Shown: positions 14,674-23,462, counted from the stretch's first letter. The stretch is 33,177 bases of DNA from Oscillospiraceae bacterium (GCA_016286665.1 JAEETX010000024.1:1-33177); one strand, 5' to 3'. Notes: generated by a model from the sequence alone, not told the origin. Made by a program: numbers and translations.

Positions 14674-15828
14674 TTATTCGTCCCCGATCTGTCCGCTGCC
14701 GTATTGCTCCAGGAGCTTCACGATGCGGTCGTGGGGGTCCATGATGGTGCTGACGGAAACGCCGTGGTTGATGGAGGCCACGATATAGGCCACATATTTG
14801 GAGCAGTCCACCTCGATGAACCAGGGCCTTTTTTTCAGTTCCGGGCTCACGTAGGTCAGGTTCGTGCCGAAGACGCCGTCGATCAGCCCGTCCTCATAGG
14901 CCTTGTCGAAGGAATCGAAGCCGGAGGTAAAGAGGGTGTAGGTAGCGGTGGCCAGAAAGCGGGTGGCGTTGCCGGCGTGCATATAGCGGGCGATATCCAG
15001 CATGCTCTCGCCGGAGGCGATGATATCGTCGGCTACCAGCACGGTCTTCCCCTCCACGCTTTCGCCCAGGTATTCGTGGGCGACGATGGGGTTCCGGCCG
15101 TTGACCACGCGGGAATAATCCCGCCGCTTGTAGAACATGCCCAGGTTCACGCCCAGCACGGAGGAATAATACATGTTCCGGTTCATGGCGCCCTCGTCGG
15201 GGCTCACCACCATGAAGCCCTCCTTATGGGGATTGATGTCCGGGAAACGGTGGAACATGGCCTTCAGCACCTGGTAGTGAGGCATCAGGTCGTCGAAGCC
15301 CATGAGGGGCACCGCGTTCTGCACCCGGTTGTCGTGGGCGTCAAAAGCGACGATATTGTCCACCCCCATGGCCTGCAGCTCCTGCAGGGCGCAGGCGCAG
15401 TCCAGGCTCTCCCTCGCGCTGCGGCGGTGCTGCCGCCCGCCATAAAGCTGGGGCATGATGACGGTGATGGAGCTGGCCTTGCCGCCCATGGCCTGGATGA
15501 TCCGGGTCAGGTTGGCGAAATGGTCGTCCGGGCTCATGTGGTTTTCATAGCCGAAAAGCTTATAGGTGCAGCTGTAGTTGTAGACGTCGGCAATGATGTA
15601 GATGTCCATGCCGCGGACGCTGTCATGGAGCAGCGCCTTGGCGTCGCCGGACTGGAAACGGGGGCACTCGGCGGAGAGCACAAAGGTATCCCTGGCCTCC
15701 GGCCCCATGGCGGCCCACTGCACCAGCCAATGGTCGATCTTCGCGGTGAGTTCTTCCGAGCCGGGCAGCGAAATCAGGCCCAGCTTGGCAAAATGATTCC
15801 CTGTGTGAAACAGCTGTTCAGCTTCCAT
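14674..15828 (-). CDS. Divergent ribose-phosphate pyrophosphokinase (PRPP synthetase-like)
   Basis: Predicted to make phosphoribosyl pyrophosphate from ribose 5-phosphate and ATP for nucleotide and amino-acid synthesis. From the ATG at 15828 (AAAGGGGAA upstream) it has 384 residues, against about 315 in ordinary Prs. Family landmarks are FDAHDNRVQN (162-171, the nucleotide/metal site), the flexible-loop KRRDYSRVVNGRNP (234-247) and the PRPP-binding loop VLVADDIIASGESM (263-276). The extra length sits mainly at the N-terminus and in the C-terminal third, so it belongs to a divergent branch, and a related phosphoribosyltransferase role remains possible. It has its own promoter, divergent from the nucleotidyltransferase gene. 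Confidence 0.85.
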   Translation of the reverse strand: MEAEQLFHTGNHFAKLGLISLPGSEELTAKIDHWLVQWAAMGPEARDTFVLSAECPRFQSGDAKALLHDSVRGMDIYIIADVYNYSCTYKLFGYENHMSPDDHFANLTRIIQAMGGKASSITVIMPQLYGGRQHRRSARESLDCACALQELQAMGVDNIVAFDAHDNRVQNAVPLMGFDDLMPHYQVLKAMFHRFPDINPHKEGFMVVSPDEGAMNRNMYYSSVLGVNLGMFYKRRDYSRVVNGRNPIVAHEYLGESVEGKTVLVADDIIASGESMLDIARYMHAGNATRFLATATYTLFTSGFDSFDKAYEDGLIDGVFGTNLTYVSPELKKRPWFIEVDCSKYVAYIVASINHGVSVSTIMDPHDRIVKLLEQYGSGQIGDE

Positions 15829-15871
15829 AATTCCCCTTTCCCCCCAAAAAGCGAAATTTTCAGGCATACTA

Positions 15872-15900
15872 AATTTAGTCGAAATCCCGGGAATTGTCAA
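15872..15900 (-). promoter_or_regulatory. Promoter of the prs-like gene
   Basis: Minus strand: TTGACA, 17-bp spacer, TAAATT, about 45 bp before the ATG. Confidence 0.8.
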
Positions 15901-15928
15901 GACATGGGAAAGCATTTGTCGCTTTTCC

Positions 15929-15957
15929 TTGTTTCGGCGGCGGAAACGTGCTATCAT
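15929..15957 (+). promoter_or_regulatory. Promoter of the nucleotidyltransferase gene
   Basis: TTGTTT, 17-bp spacer, TATCAT, 36 bp before the ATG at 15994; divergent from the prs-like promoter. Confidence 0.7.
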
Positions 15958-15993
15958 TTGGGGGCAAACACAGAATCATAGGAGGCTAGAACC

Positions 15994-16899
15994 ATGTCCA
16001 AGGCCAGTCTGGTCATCATGGCCGCCGGGATGGGCTCCCGCTACGGCGGCGTCAAGCAGATCGCCGGGGTGGGCCCCAATGGCGAGATTTTAATGGAATA
16101 CGCGATTTTCGACGCGCTGCGCGCCGGTTTTGACAAGGTGGTGTTCATTGTCACCGAGGCTCTGGTGGCGGGGCTCCGGGAGAAATTCGGCGACGCCCTG
16201 GCGAAGAAGGGCGTGGAGGTCCGCTTCGCCGTGCAGGACTATTCCTCCCTGCCCGCCTTCCATCAGGTTCCGAAGGACCGCGTCAAGCCCTACGGCACCG
16301 CCCACGCGGTGCTCTGCGCCAGGGAGGCCGTGCAGGAGCCCTTCGCCGTCATCAATGCCGACGACTACTATGGGGCCGACGCTTTCCGCGCCATTTCCGA
16401 GGCTCTGCCCGCTCTGGACGAAAAGCGCGCCTGCATGGTGGGCTACAAGCTGCGCAACACCGTCAGCGAACACGGCACCGTGACCCGCGGGGTCTGCGCC
16501 GTGGCGGAGGATAAGCTCCGGAGCGTGACGGAGACCTTCAAGATCGCCTGCTTCCCCGACGGCACGATTCGGGACACCGCCCAGGACCCGGCAGGCCGGC
16601 TGCTGGACCCGGACGCCGTGGTGAGCATGAATTTCTGGGGCTTCCATCCCTCGGTTTTCGACGCCCTGGAGGATTACCTGGTCCGCTTCCTCAAAAGCAT
16701 CGCCCCCGACGACCTGAAAAGCGAATGCCTCCTCCCCGCTCTGGTGGACGAGCGCATCCGGGGCGGGCAGCTCAGCGTGGACGTGCTTCACACCGACGCC
16801 CGCTGGTTCGGCATGACCTATAAGGAGGACCACCCCCTGGTGCAGGCGGAGCTGAAGCGCCTCCACGACTGCGGGGTCTATCCCCCGGCGCTCTGGTAA
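15994..16899 (+). CDS. Sugar-phosphate nucleotidyltransferase
   Basis: An NTP_transferase-fold enzyme that would join a nucleoside triphosphate to a sugar phosphate, giving an NDP-sugar and PPi. The 301-residue protein has the nucleotide-binding loop AAGMGSRYGG (10-19), GTAHAV (101-106) and the metal-binding NADDYYG (121-127), and later VSMNFWGFHPSVFDAL. The ATG at 15994 follows GGAGG. The exact sugar and nucleotide cannot be read from the motifs. It is a single-gene unit with its own promoter and a terminator at 16916-16937; no glycan pathway genes are adjacent. Confidence 0.88.
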   Translation: MSKASLVIMAAGMGSRYGGVKQIAGVGPNGEILMEYAIFDALRAGFDKVVFIVTEALVAGLREKFGDALAKKGVEVRFAVQDYSSLPAFHQVPKDRVKPYGTAHAVLCAREAVQEPFAVINADDYYGADAFRAISEALPALDEKRACMVGYKLRNTVSEHGTVTRGVCAVAEDKLRSVTETFKIACFPDGTIRDTAQDPAGRLLDPDAVVSMNFWGFHPSVFDALEDYLVRFLKSIAPDDLKSECLLPALVDERIRGGQLSVDVLHTDARWFGMTYKEDHPLVQAELKRLHDCGVYPPALW

Positions 16900-16915
16900 C
16901 TGTCTCCATATAAAA

Positions 16916-16942
16916 TGGGCCTGCTGCAGCAGGCCCACTTTT
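16916..16942 (+). terminator. Terminator of the nucleotidyltransferase gene
   Basis: A perfect palindromic stem TGGGCCTGCTG/CAGCAGGCCCA followed by CTTTTG. Confidence 0.8.
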
Positions 16943-17039
16943 GCCATTCTAAGGAACGAATAAGCTATCTTCTGTAAAACCGATACTGTAAATCGCCAAA
17001 AGCATCACAGATACTTTTCCGCAGGAAGGAAGTAAAACC

Positions 17040-17249
17040 ATGGGAAGCATGGAAGAACGCATCGAATCAGAATCCAGATCGGTAATCCGTATAACGAACG
17101 ACAGATTGGTTTGCAGGGATTGCCTCTATAAACTTGACGATTCCGAGGTGTTCAGAAACACGAGTTTATGCAGGGTATTTTCCCACTCGCCGGGAAAACC
17201 AAATGAAGTTCTGCTCGGAGAGGATTGCCAGTATTACAAGAAGAAATAG
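17040..17249 (+). CDS. Small Cys4 protein, probably zinc-binding
   Basis: A 69-residue protein starting at 17040, with AGGAAGG about 11 bases before the ATG. Four cysteines fall in a C25-x2-C28 ... C44 ... C63 pattern (CRDCLYK, SLCRVF, KPNEVLLGEDCQYYKK), typical of a group of small Clostridia proteins thought to bind zinc; no function is assigned. Base composition is clearly lower in GC than its neighbours, like the next gene, suggesting joint acquisition. The gap to the next gene is 43 bp and contains a promoter. Confidence 0.75.
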   Translation: MGSMEERIESESRSVIRITNDRLVCRDCLYKLDDSEVFRNTSLCRVFSHSPGKPNEVLLGEDCQYYKKK

Positions 17250-17263
17250 GTTTGCGATATAAT
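17234..17263 (+). promoter_or_regulatory. Promoter of the UDG-like gene
   Basis: TTACAA, 18-bp spacer, TATAAT, beginning inside the 3' end of the Cys4 gene and 30 bp before the next ATG. Confidence 0.6.
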
Positions 17264-17292
17264 ATACTTTAAGGCTATATCAGGAGCAGGCA

Positions 17293-18051
17293 ATGAATCA
17301 AGCAGAGAAAGCATTTGCATACGACGCACTTTTACAGGATGTGAAAAGTTGTTCTCGATGCCACGGTCTGAGAGGTACTGTTAAGCTACATGGCTGTGAT
17401 TTCTGCGAGGAGATCAATCTTTGGTCTTACTGGGAAGGCGGCAGGGACCGTCTCGATGCAAAAGTGCTGCTGGTTGGTCAAGACTGGGGCGATTGTTACT
17501 CTGACGACCATATTCGACCTTTTATTGACGCTCAAAAGAGCGGAACCTCTTCCGTCCATTACATGGACAATAATCTCAGTATCACGAACAGAAACCTGGC
17601 AGCGTTGTTCGAGAGTATCGGTTATGATATCTTGCGGGATGAGAACGGAACAAGAAACTCGAAGGAACTCTTTTTTACAAATTTCGTGCTTTGCTACCGA
17701 AGTAATGGACTGACCGGCGGATTTCAGGACGCATGGGTCCGAAACTGCTCTGACTACTTTCGCAGGCTGGTTTCCATCATAGGGCCGAAGGTGATCCTGT
17801 GTCTCGGACGCAAAGTCTATGAGGGCGTAATGAAGTCGTTGGAAGGTCGGGAAGCCATGCCTGGATGGAGAACCTACAATGAGCGTTTGGATACACACGT
17901 TCCGAGCGTCGCTGCTGACCGGAATTGTGCGGTATTCCCGCTGGCTCATTGCGGTATCATGGGAACCAATACTCGCAACCGAGGGAAGTCATTTACGGAT
18001 ATCCTTGACATCCAAAAGCAAGATTGGCAGGAAATCACACGATACCTGTAA
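17293..18051 (+). CDS. Uracil-DNA glycosylase superfamily protein, Fe-S type
   Basis: The 252-residue product fits the uracil-DNA glycosylase fold: GQDWG (62-66) at the position of the family-4 GExPG loop, LFFTNFVLCYR (127-136) and a final PLAHCG (216-221) in place of the HPS-type motif. Four cysteines, C20 and C23 (CSRC), C134 and C152, are arranged as in Fe-S-binding family 4/5 enzymes. The altered loop residues mean the substrate may not be uracil. Start at 17293 with AGGAG close by. The low-GC composition is shared with the preceding Cys4 gene and differs from all flanking genes. No phage or transposon genes accompany it. Confidence 0.78.
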   Translation: MNQAEKAFAYDALLQDVKSCSRCHGLRGTVKLHGCDFCEEINLWSYWEGGRDRLDAKVLLVGQDWGDCYSDDHIRPFIDAQKSGTSSVHYMDNNLSITNRNLAALFESIGYDILRDENGTRNSKELFFTNFVLCYRSNGLTGGFQDAWVRNCSDYFRRLVSIIGPKVILCLGRKVYEGVMKSLEGREAMPGWRTYNERLDTHVPSVAADRNCAVFPLAHCGIMGTNTRNRGKSFTDILDIQKQDWQEITRYL

Positions 18052-18116
18052 GACGGTTTTTCGAGATTGATTCGGGAACCAGTATCCAGAGTGATGCGGC
18101 CACGGCAAACAAAAAC

Positions 18117-18253
18117 AGCTCCCTTTGGGAGGGAGCTGGCAGACAACGGGACTCCAGCTGACTAAGAGAGCCTGCGGACTTGACGGCTTCGTTGCGCTAC
18201 TGCCCGCGTTCTCCCCAGTCGCCACCGGTGACAGCCCCCTTTCGGAGGGGGCT
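18117..18253. repeat. 137-bp intergenic repeat bounded by two hairpins
   Basis: Ends are AGCTCCCT/AGGGAGCT (18117-18137) and AGCCCCCT/AGGGGGCT (18233-18253), with GTCGCCACCGGTGAC and a GC-rich centre between. The layout and wording resemble small non-coding repeats that are common between genes in gut Oscillospirales; that link is from memory, not a search. It has no coding capacity. Confidence 0.7.
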
Positions 18254-18305
18254 GATTCTCTTTCTCGTAGGTTTTTCACAGTAATAATGGAAAGCAGTAT
18301 TATAA

Positions 18306-18365
18306 GTATTGTCGAGGATTTTCGGTCAATATGATGGAATAAGATGCAAATAAGATGCGTTCCAC
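18306..18365. repeat. Intergenic repeat, copy 2 (partner at 11307-11366)
   Basis: Matches 47 of 60 bases of 11307-11366 without gaps and lies about 23 bp past the birA stop, as copy 1 lies past ppdK. Confidence 0.6.
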
Positions 18366-18387
18366 GAATTGTGCAATGTTTCCCTTG

Positions 18388-19185
18388 CTATTCCCGATGC
18401 AGGGTCGCTTCGCCGCTGCGGAGGAGGCGCGTTTCTCCGTCTGACAGGCGCAGGCGCAGGGAGAAATCCTTCTCCAGCCCCTCCGCAAAGCCCTCCGTGC
18501 CGTCGGAGAGGGTCACCTTCCGCCCCAGGGTGACGCAATGGGCGCGGTATTCCTCCCAATAGGCGTCTCTCGCGCCGGGGAAATCCGAAGCCAGTTCATC
18601 CAGACTGCGGATCAGCGCCGCCGCCAGCAAGGTGCGGTCCAATCCGGTCACGCCGAACATGCGGAGAGAGGCCGCCGTCCGGCGCAGCTCCGGCGGAAAA
18701 CCCTCCTCCGACGCGTCCACATTGACGCCGACGCCCAGCACCAGGCTCTCCATGGTGCCGAAGCGCAGGGACGATTCACAGAGGATGCCGCAGAGCTTCC
18801 TGCCCTCCAGCAGCAGGTCGTTGACCCATTTGATCTCCGGCCAGAAGCCGCAGCAGCGCCCCAGGGCACGGCGGACGGCCACCGCGGCCCAGGCGGTGAG
18901 CTCACCCACGCCCGCCGGCGGGAGGGGAGGCAGCAGCAGATAGGAGAGATAGAGCCCGCCGGGAGGCGACAGGAAGCTGCGGCCCAGCCGCCCCTTGCCC
19001 GCCGTCTGCTTTTCCGCCAGGAACACCGAGCCCGACGGCGCGCCCTGCGCTGCCCAGGCCTTCAGGGCGTTGTTGGTGGAATCCGTCTCCTCCGGCCAGC
19101 GGAGAAGGCCGCCCCGGCCCTCCGGCAGGCGGGAGGCAAGGGCAGCCAGACGCAGCGTTTCCCCCTGGGACTCAGGCCCAGTCAT
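18388..19185 (-). CDS. birA: Biotin--[acetyl-CoA-carboxylase] ligase
   Basis: Activates biotin with ATP to biotinyl-AMP and attaches it to the lysine of biotin carriers. The 265-residue protein contains DSTN (35-38), the biotinyl-AMP loop QTAGKGRLGR (60-69, a GRGRxGR variant with Lys) and KWVNDLLLEGRKLCGILCES (119-138), then the C-terminal cap domain. It lacks the N-terminal helix-turn-helix of regulatory BirA, so it is a ligase only. Its ATG at 19185 overlaps the end of the upstream gene by 14 bp, indicating coupled translation. No ribosome binding site stands out. Confidence 0.93.
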   Translation of the reverse strand: MTGPESQGETLRLAALASRLPEGRGGLLRWPEETDSTNNALKAWAAQGAPSGSVFLAEKQTAGKGRLGRSFLSPPGGLYLSYLLLPPLPPAGVGELTAWAAVAVRRALGRCCGFWPEIKWVNDLLLEGRKLCGILCESSLRFGTMESLVLGVGVNVDASEEGFPPELRRTAASLRMFGVTGLDRTLLAAALIRSLDELASDFPGARDAYWEEYRAHCVTLGRKVTLSDGTEGFAEGLEKDFSLRLRLSDGETRLLRSGEATLHRE

Positions 19186-19681
19186 CTTTTGCGGCGGGCG
19201 TGCGGATGCCAGACACGACGCTGGAAAACTCCCAGATGAACCACTCCCCCGTGGAGGGCTTCGTGCGCAGGGTGACGCCCCGCGGGCTGTCCGCGCCGCC
19301 GGAGGTCACAAAAAGCTTGAGATAGCCTTCGCCCAGCTGGTCCCGGCTGTGGGCCTGCTCCTCCACCGTGATCGTCCAGGGGGAGGCGGGGGTATAGTTG
19401 TTGGCAGGCGTCGCCCCGGCAAAGTAGGAGGGGCCGAGGTAATCCTTTCCGTCCATGAACCGATCCCGCAAAAACTGCTTCTCCATGGCGGAGAGGGGCT
19501 TGGGGCCCTTGAGGTAATCAATCATCTCCAGGGCGGCTTCCCGGCTGCCGGGATAGACGCAAAGCGATGCCATAAACAGGGCCAGCACCCCGAAGGGGTC
19601 TTTCAGATCTGCCTCCGGGCGGGCCTTCAGCAGCGCCGGATTGACGGGCAGCGCATCAAAAACAAAGCTTTTCTTTTCCAT
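19172..19681 (-). CDS. Uncharacterised protein (possibly DUF6935 family)
   Basis: A 169-residue soluble protein (MEKKSFVFDALPVNPALL from the ATG at 19681; a GTG at 19696 is possible but badly placed relative to the AGAGGTG ahead of it). Stretches such as LKGPKPLSAMEKQFLRDRF, SYFAGATPANNYTP and SGGADSPRGVTLR, with a terminal DDWA, match from memory an uncharacterised Clostridia family, likely DUF6935. No catalytic residues or membrane segments are evident. It overlaps birA by 14 bp, so the two are co-translated; a functional link to biotin is not shown. Confidence 0.75.
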   Translation of the reverse strand: MEKKSFVFDALPVNPALLKARPEADLKDPFGVLALFMASLCVYPGSREAALEMIDYLKGPKPLSAMEKQFLRDRFMDGKDYLGPSYFAGATPANNYTPASPWTITVEEQAHSRDQLGEGYLKLFVTSGGADSPRGVTLRTKPSTGEWFIWEFSSVVSGIRTPAAKDDWA

Positions 19682-19717
19682 GATACTGCGAATCACCTCT
19701 TGGCCAGATTTCGCTCA

Positions 19718-19806
19718 AAACGGAAGCCGCGCTTCCGTTTGGAAAGGACGTTTCGCCGGAATCTGCGGGTATCCGCACTTGCGCGAATACCCGCCATTCC
19801 GGCGAA
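19718..19806 (-). terminator. Pair of hairpins downstream of nifJ
   Basis: First, 19752-19806: outer arms TTCGCCGGAAT/ATTCCGGCGAA with an inner CGGGTAT/ATACCCG stem. Then 19718-19740: AAACGGAAG/CTTCCGTTT, which on the minus strand ends in GTTTTG. The second is the better terminator; read-through into the next gene is still possible because no promoter for that gene is seen. Confidence 0.7.
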
Positions 19807-19814
19807 TAAGGACG

Positions 19815-22800
19815 TTACTTCGTTTCCAGGTCGTACATCTGCTTCTGCAGGAGCAGCTTCTTGTACTTCACTTCCGCATTCTCGGCGGCTTCCTTGAAGA
19901 GGACCTTCGCCCGCTCGGGGAAGCTGAGGGCCAGGGAGGAATAACGCACCTCGCTCATGAGGAAATCCTCATACTTGCCGCTGGGCGCGCCGGAATCGAT
20001 GCTCAGGGGGTTCTTGCCCTGGGCCTCCATCCGCGGGTCATAGCGGAACAGGTTCCAGTAGCCCGCATCCACGGCGGCCTTCATGATGCTCTGGGATTTG
20101 CCCATGCCGGCCCTGGAGCCGTGGTTGATGCAGGGAGCGTAGCCGATGACCAGGCTGGGCCCGTCGTAGCTCTCGGCCTCCGCCAGGGCCTTGAGGCACT
20201 GGTTGTAGTCCGCGCCCATCGCCACCTGGGCCACATAGACATAGCCGTAGGAGATGGCGATCTGCGCCAGGTCCTTCTTTTTCACGGCCTTGCCCGCCGC
20301 GGCGAACTGGGCCACCGCGCCGATGGGCGTGGCCTTGGAGGCCTGGCCGCCCGTATTGGAATAGACCTCGGTGTCGAAGACGAAAACATTGATGTTCTCG
20401 CCGGAGGCCAGGACATGGTCCAGGCCGCCGTAGCCGATATCATAGGCCCAGCCGTCGCCGCCGAAGCACCAGAAGCTGGGCTTGGGCAGCAGGTCGGCAT
20501 TGGCCAGCACGAACTTCGCTTCTTCTTTGTCGCTGCCTTTGCAGGCCTCCAGGAGCGCGTCCCCGGCAGCCTGGGCCTTCACGCTGTCGTTCATGGCGTC
20601 CAGCCAGCCCTGGGCGGCTTCCTTGAGGGAAGCGTCCTCCGTGAGAGCGGTCACCTTTTCCGCCATGAGGGCCCGGCGCTGCTTCATGGCCTGGAGCATG
20701 CCGAAGCCGAATTCGGCGTTGTCCTCAAAGAGGGAGTTACTCCAGGCGGGGCCGCGGCCCGCCTTGCTCACGGTGTAGGGGGCGATAGGCGCGCTGCCGC
20801 CCCAGATGGAGGAGCAGCCCGTGGCGTTGGCCAGGTGCATGCGTTCGCCGAAGAGCTGGGTGATCAGCTTGGCGTAGGGGGTCTCGCCGCAGCCGGCGCA
20901 GGCGCCGGAATACTCGAAGAGGGGCTTTACGAACTGGCTGCCCTTGACGGTGTCGATGGCGAAGGGGGTCTTCTTGGCCTCCACATTGCTGTAGGCGTAG
21001 TCGTAGGCCGCCTGCTGCTTCGGCTGCTGGTCGGCGGGGGCCATGACCAGGGCCTTTTCCTTGGCGGGGCAGACGTTGACGCAGCTGCCGCAGCCCAAGC
21101 AGTCCGCCGGATCCACCTGGATGCCGAAGGCATAGTCCTCGCAGCCCTTGCCCAGCATTTTCACGGTGACGGTGCCCTCCGGGGCCTTGCTGAGTTCCTC
21201 CGCGCTGTAGGCGAAGGGGCGGATGGCGGCGTGGGGGCAGACGAAGGAACAGCGGTTGCACTGGATGCAGTTTTCGGGGATCCACCTGGGGATATCCACG
21301 GCACTGTGGCGCCGCTCATAGTGGGCGGTACCCAGGGACATGGTGCCGTCGGCATTCTTCACGAAAGCGGATACGGGGATGCTGTCGCCCCGGAGGAGAT
21401 CGGTGTCCTTCATGATGCGCCGCAGGTAGTCCAGCAGCTCGGGCCGGTCGCAGGGAAGGCGTACGGGCGGTTTGTCGGGAGCGGGATCATGCCAGGAATC
21501 CGGCACTTCCACTTCCTCGAAGGAATCCAGGCCCGCGTCCACGGCGGCAAAGTTCATGTTGACGACCTTTTCGCCCTTGCGGCCATAGGACGCCACGATG
21601 GCATCCTTCATATACTTCACCGCGTCGTCGATGGGAAGGATCTCGCTGAGCTTGAAGAAGGCGGACTGGAGGATGGTGTTCGTCCGGCCGCCCAGACCCA
21701 GCTCCTGGGCCTTGTGGACGGCGTCCACGATATAGAAGCGGATGCCGTTGTCGGCGATATACTTCTTGGCTCTGGCAGGCAGGCGGGCGTCCAGTTCCTC
21801 CTTGCTCCAGGGCCAGTTGAGCAGGAAGACGCCCCCGGGCTTCACATCCTGCACCACGTCGTATTTCTCCATATAGGAGGGGGCGTGGCAGGCCACGAAA
21901 TCCGCCTTGGTGACATAGTAGCTGGATTTGATGCGGCTCTTGCCGAAGCGCAGATGGGAGATGGTGACGCCGCCGGACTTTTTGGAGTCATACTGGAAAT
22001 AGGCCTGCACGGTCATATCCGTGTGGTCGCCGATGATCTTGATGCTGTTCTTGTTGGCGCCCACGGTGCCGTCGGAGCCCAGGCCCCAGAATTTCAGGGA
22101 TTTGATGTCCTTCGGGGTGGTGTCCGGCTCCTCGTCGATGGGCAGGCTCTTATGGGTCACGTCGTCCACGATGCCGATGGTGAAGCCCTGGATGGGCTCA
22201 TCCTTCTGCAGGTTGCGGACCACGGAGATCACGCTGCCGGGCGTGGTGTCCTTGCTGCCCAGGCCGTAGCGCCCGCCGATAACGGGGACGGAATCGAACT
22301 TCGAGCCCCGGAGAGCGGCCACCACGTCCAGATACAGGGGCTCGCCCAGGGCGCCGGATTCCTTTGTGCGGTCCAGCACGGCGATCTTTTTCACCGTGTC
22401 GGGCAGAACGGAGATCAGGTGCTTCGCGCTGAAGGGCCGGTAGAGGTGCACATTGATGACGCCCACCTTCTCGCCCCGGGCGTTGAGGTATTCCATGATC
22501 TCCTGGGCGGTGTTGCATACGCTGCCCATGGCGACGATGACGTATTCCGCGTCCGGCGCGCCAAAATAGCTGAAGAGCTTGTAGTGGGAGCCGTTGCGGC
22601 GGTTGATCTCGTCCATATAGCCCTGCACGATGTCCGGCAGATTGTCGAACCAGGTGTTGGAGGCCTCGCGGTTCTGGAAGAAAATATCGGGGTTCTGGGC
22701 GGAGCCGTGGAGGACGGGATGGGAGGGCAGGTTGGCCCTGTCCTTGAAGGCGCGGACCGCGTCCATATCCAGCATTTCCTTCAGTTCGTCATAGTCCCAT

Positions 22801-23354
22801 ACCTCGATCTTGGCGATCTCATGGGAGGTGCGGAACCCGTCGAAGAAGTTGATGAAGGGAACGCTGCCCTTGATGGCGCTGAGGTGGGCCACGGCGGACA
22901 GGTCCATGACCTCCTGGGGATTGGCGGAGGCCAGCATGGCAAAGCCGGTGCTGCGGCAGGCCATCACGTCGCTGTGGTCGCCGAAGATATTCAGGGCGTG
23001 GCTGGCCACGGTGCGGGCAGACACATGGATGACGCAGGGCAGCAGCTCGCCGGCGATCTTGAACATATTGGGGATCATCAGCAGCAGGCCCTGGGACGCG
23101 GTGAAGGTGGTGGTCAGGGCGCCGGAGAGGAGGGAGCCGTGGACCGCGCCCGCGGCGCCGGCCTCAGACTGCATCTCCACCAGCTTGACCTGCTGGCCGA
23201 AAATGTTCTTGCGGCCGTGTGCGGACCAGTCGTCCGCCAGTTCGGCCATCACGGAGGATGGGGTGATGGGATAGATCGCCGCCACATCTGTGAAGGCGTA
23301 GGCCACGTGGGCCGCTGCTGTGTTGCCGTCCATGGTTTTCAGTTTGCGTGCCAT
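19815..23354 (-). CDS. nifJ: Pyruvate:ferredoxin (flavodoxin) oxidoreductase
   Basis: Oxidatively decarboxylates pyruvate to acetyl-CoA and CO2, passing electrons to ferredoxin; the key pyruvate step of clostridial fermentation. The 1179-residue single chain carries all domains in order: the N-terminal transketolase-type domain (YPITPSSVMAELADDWS), a CoA-binding region, two 4Fe-4S motifs near 697 (CIQCNRCSFVCP) and 755 (CLGCGSCVNVCP), and the TPP domain with CAGCGETPYAKL near 821 and GDGWAYDIGYGGLDHV near 966. Length is standard. The ATG at 23354 is preceded by AAGGAGGT, and the promoter at 23434-23462 gives an ~80-nt leader. The operon appears monocistronic. Confidence 0.98.
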   Translation of the reverse strand: MARKLKTMDGNTAAAHVAYAFTDVAAIYPITPSSVMAELADDWSAHGRKNIFGQQVKLVEMQSEAGAAGAVHGSLLSGALTTTFTASQGLLLMIPNMFKIAGELLPCVIHVSARTVASHALNIFGDHSDVMACRSTGFAMLASANPQEVMDLSAVAHLSAIKGSVPFINFFDGFRTSHEIAKIEVWDYDELKEMLDMDAVRAFKDRANLPSHPVLHGSAQNPDIFFQNREASNTWFDNLPDIVQGYMDEINRRNGSHYKLFSYFGAPDAEYVIVAMGSVCNTAQEIMEYLNARGEKVGVINVHLYRPFSAKHLISVLPDTVKKIAVLDRTKESGALGEPLYLDVVAALRGSKFDSVPVIGGRYGLGSKDTTPGSVISVVRNLQKDEPIQGFTIGIVDDVTHKSLPIDEEPDTTPKDIKSLKFWGLGSDGTVGANKNSIKIIGDHTDMTVQAYFQYDSKKSGGVTISHLRFGKSRIKSSYYVTKADFVACHAPSYMEKYDVVQDVKPGGVFLLNWPWSKEELDARLPARAKKYIADNGIRFYIVDAVHKAQELGLGGRTNTILQSAFFKLSEILPIDDAVKYMKDAIVASYGRKGEKVVNMNFAAVDAGLDSFEEVEVPDSWHDPAPDKPPVRLPCDRPELLDYLRRIMKDTDLLRGDSIPVSAFVKNADGTMSLGTAHYERRHSAVDIPRWIPENCIQCNRCSFVCPHAAIRPFAYSAEELSKAPEGTVTVKMLGKGCEDYAFGIQVDPADCLGCGSCVNVCPAKEKALVMAPADQQPKQQAAYDYAYSNVEAKKTPFAIDTVKGSQFVKPLFEYSGACAGCGETPYAKLITQLFGERMHLANATGCSSIWGGSAPIAPYTVSKAGRGPAWSNSLFEDNAEFGFGMLQAMKQRRALMAEKVTALTEDASLKEAAQGWLDAMNDSVKAQAAGDALLEACKGSDKEEAKFVLANADLLPKPSFWCFGGDGWAYDIGYGGLDHVLASGENINVFVFDTEVYSNTGGQASKATPIGAVAQFAAAGKAVKKKDLAQIAISYGYVYVAQVAMGADYNQCLKALAEAESYDGPSLVIGYAPCINHGSRAGMGKSQSIMKAAVDAGYWNLFRYDPRMEAQGKNPLSIDSGAPSGKYEDFLMSEVRYSSLALSFPERAKVLFKEAAENAEVKYKKLLLQKQMYDLETK

Positions 23355-23433
23355 AGAGGGACCTCCTTATTATTCTGCTTACGCTATTTGCTTTTCCGCG
23401 GTTGATTTCGCTATTTCGATAGTTTTGATTCTT

Positions 23434-23462
23434 ATGATATCATGCCCAATGAAAGTTGTAAA
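23434..23462 (-). promoter_or_regulatory. nifJ promoter
   Basis: Minus strand: TTTACA, 17-bp spacer, TATCAT, about 80 bp upstream of the ATG. Confidence 0.7.

Noticed and set aside
19641-23405. A 1254-residue open frame opposite nifJ
   Set aside because: The high GC content at third positions keeps the opposite strand open; the translation is a low-complexity Gly/Ala/Val/His string and nifJ is unmistakable on the other strand.
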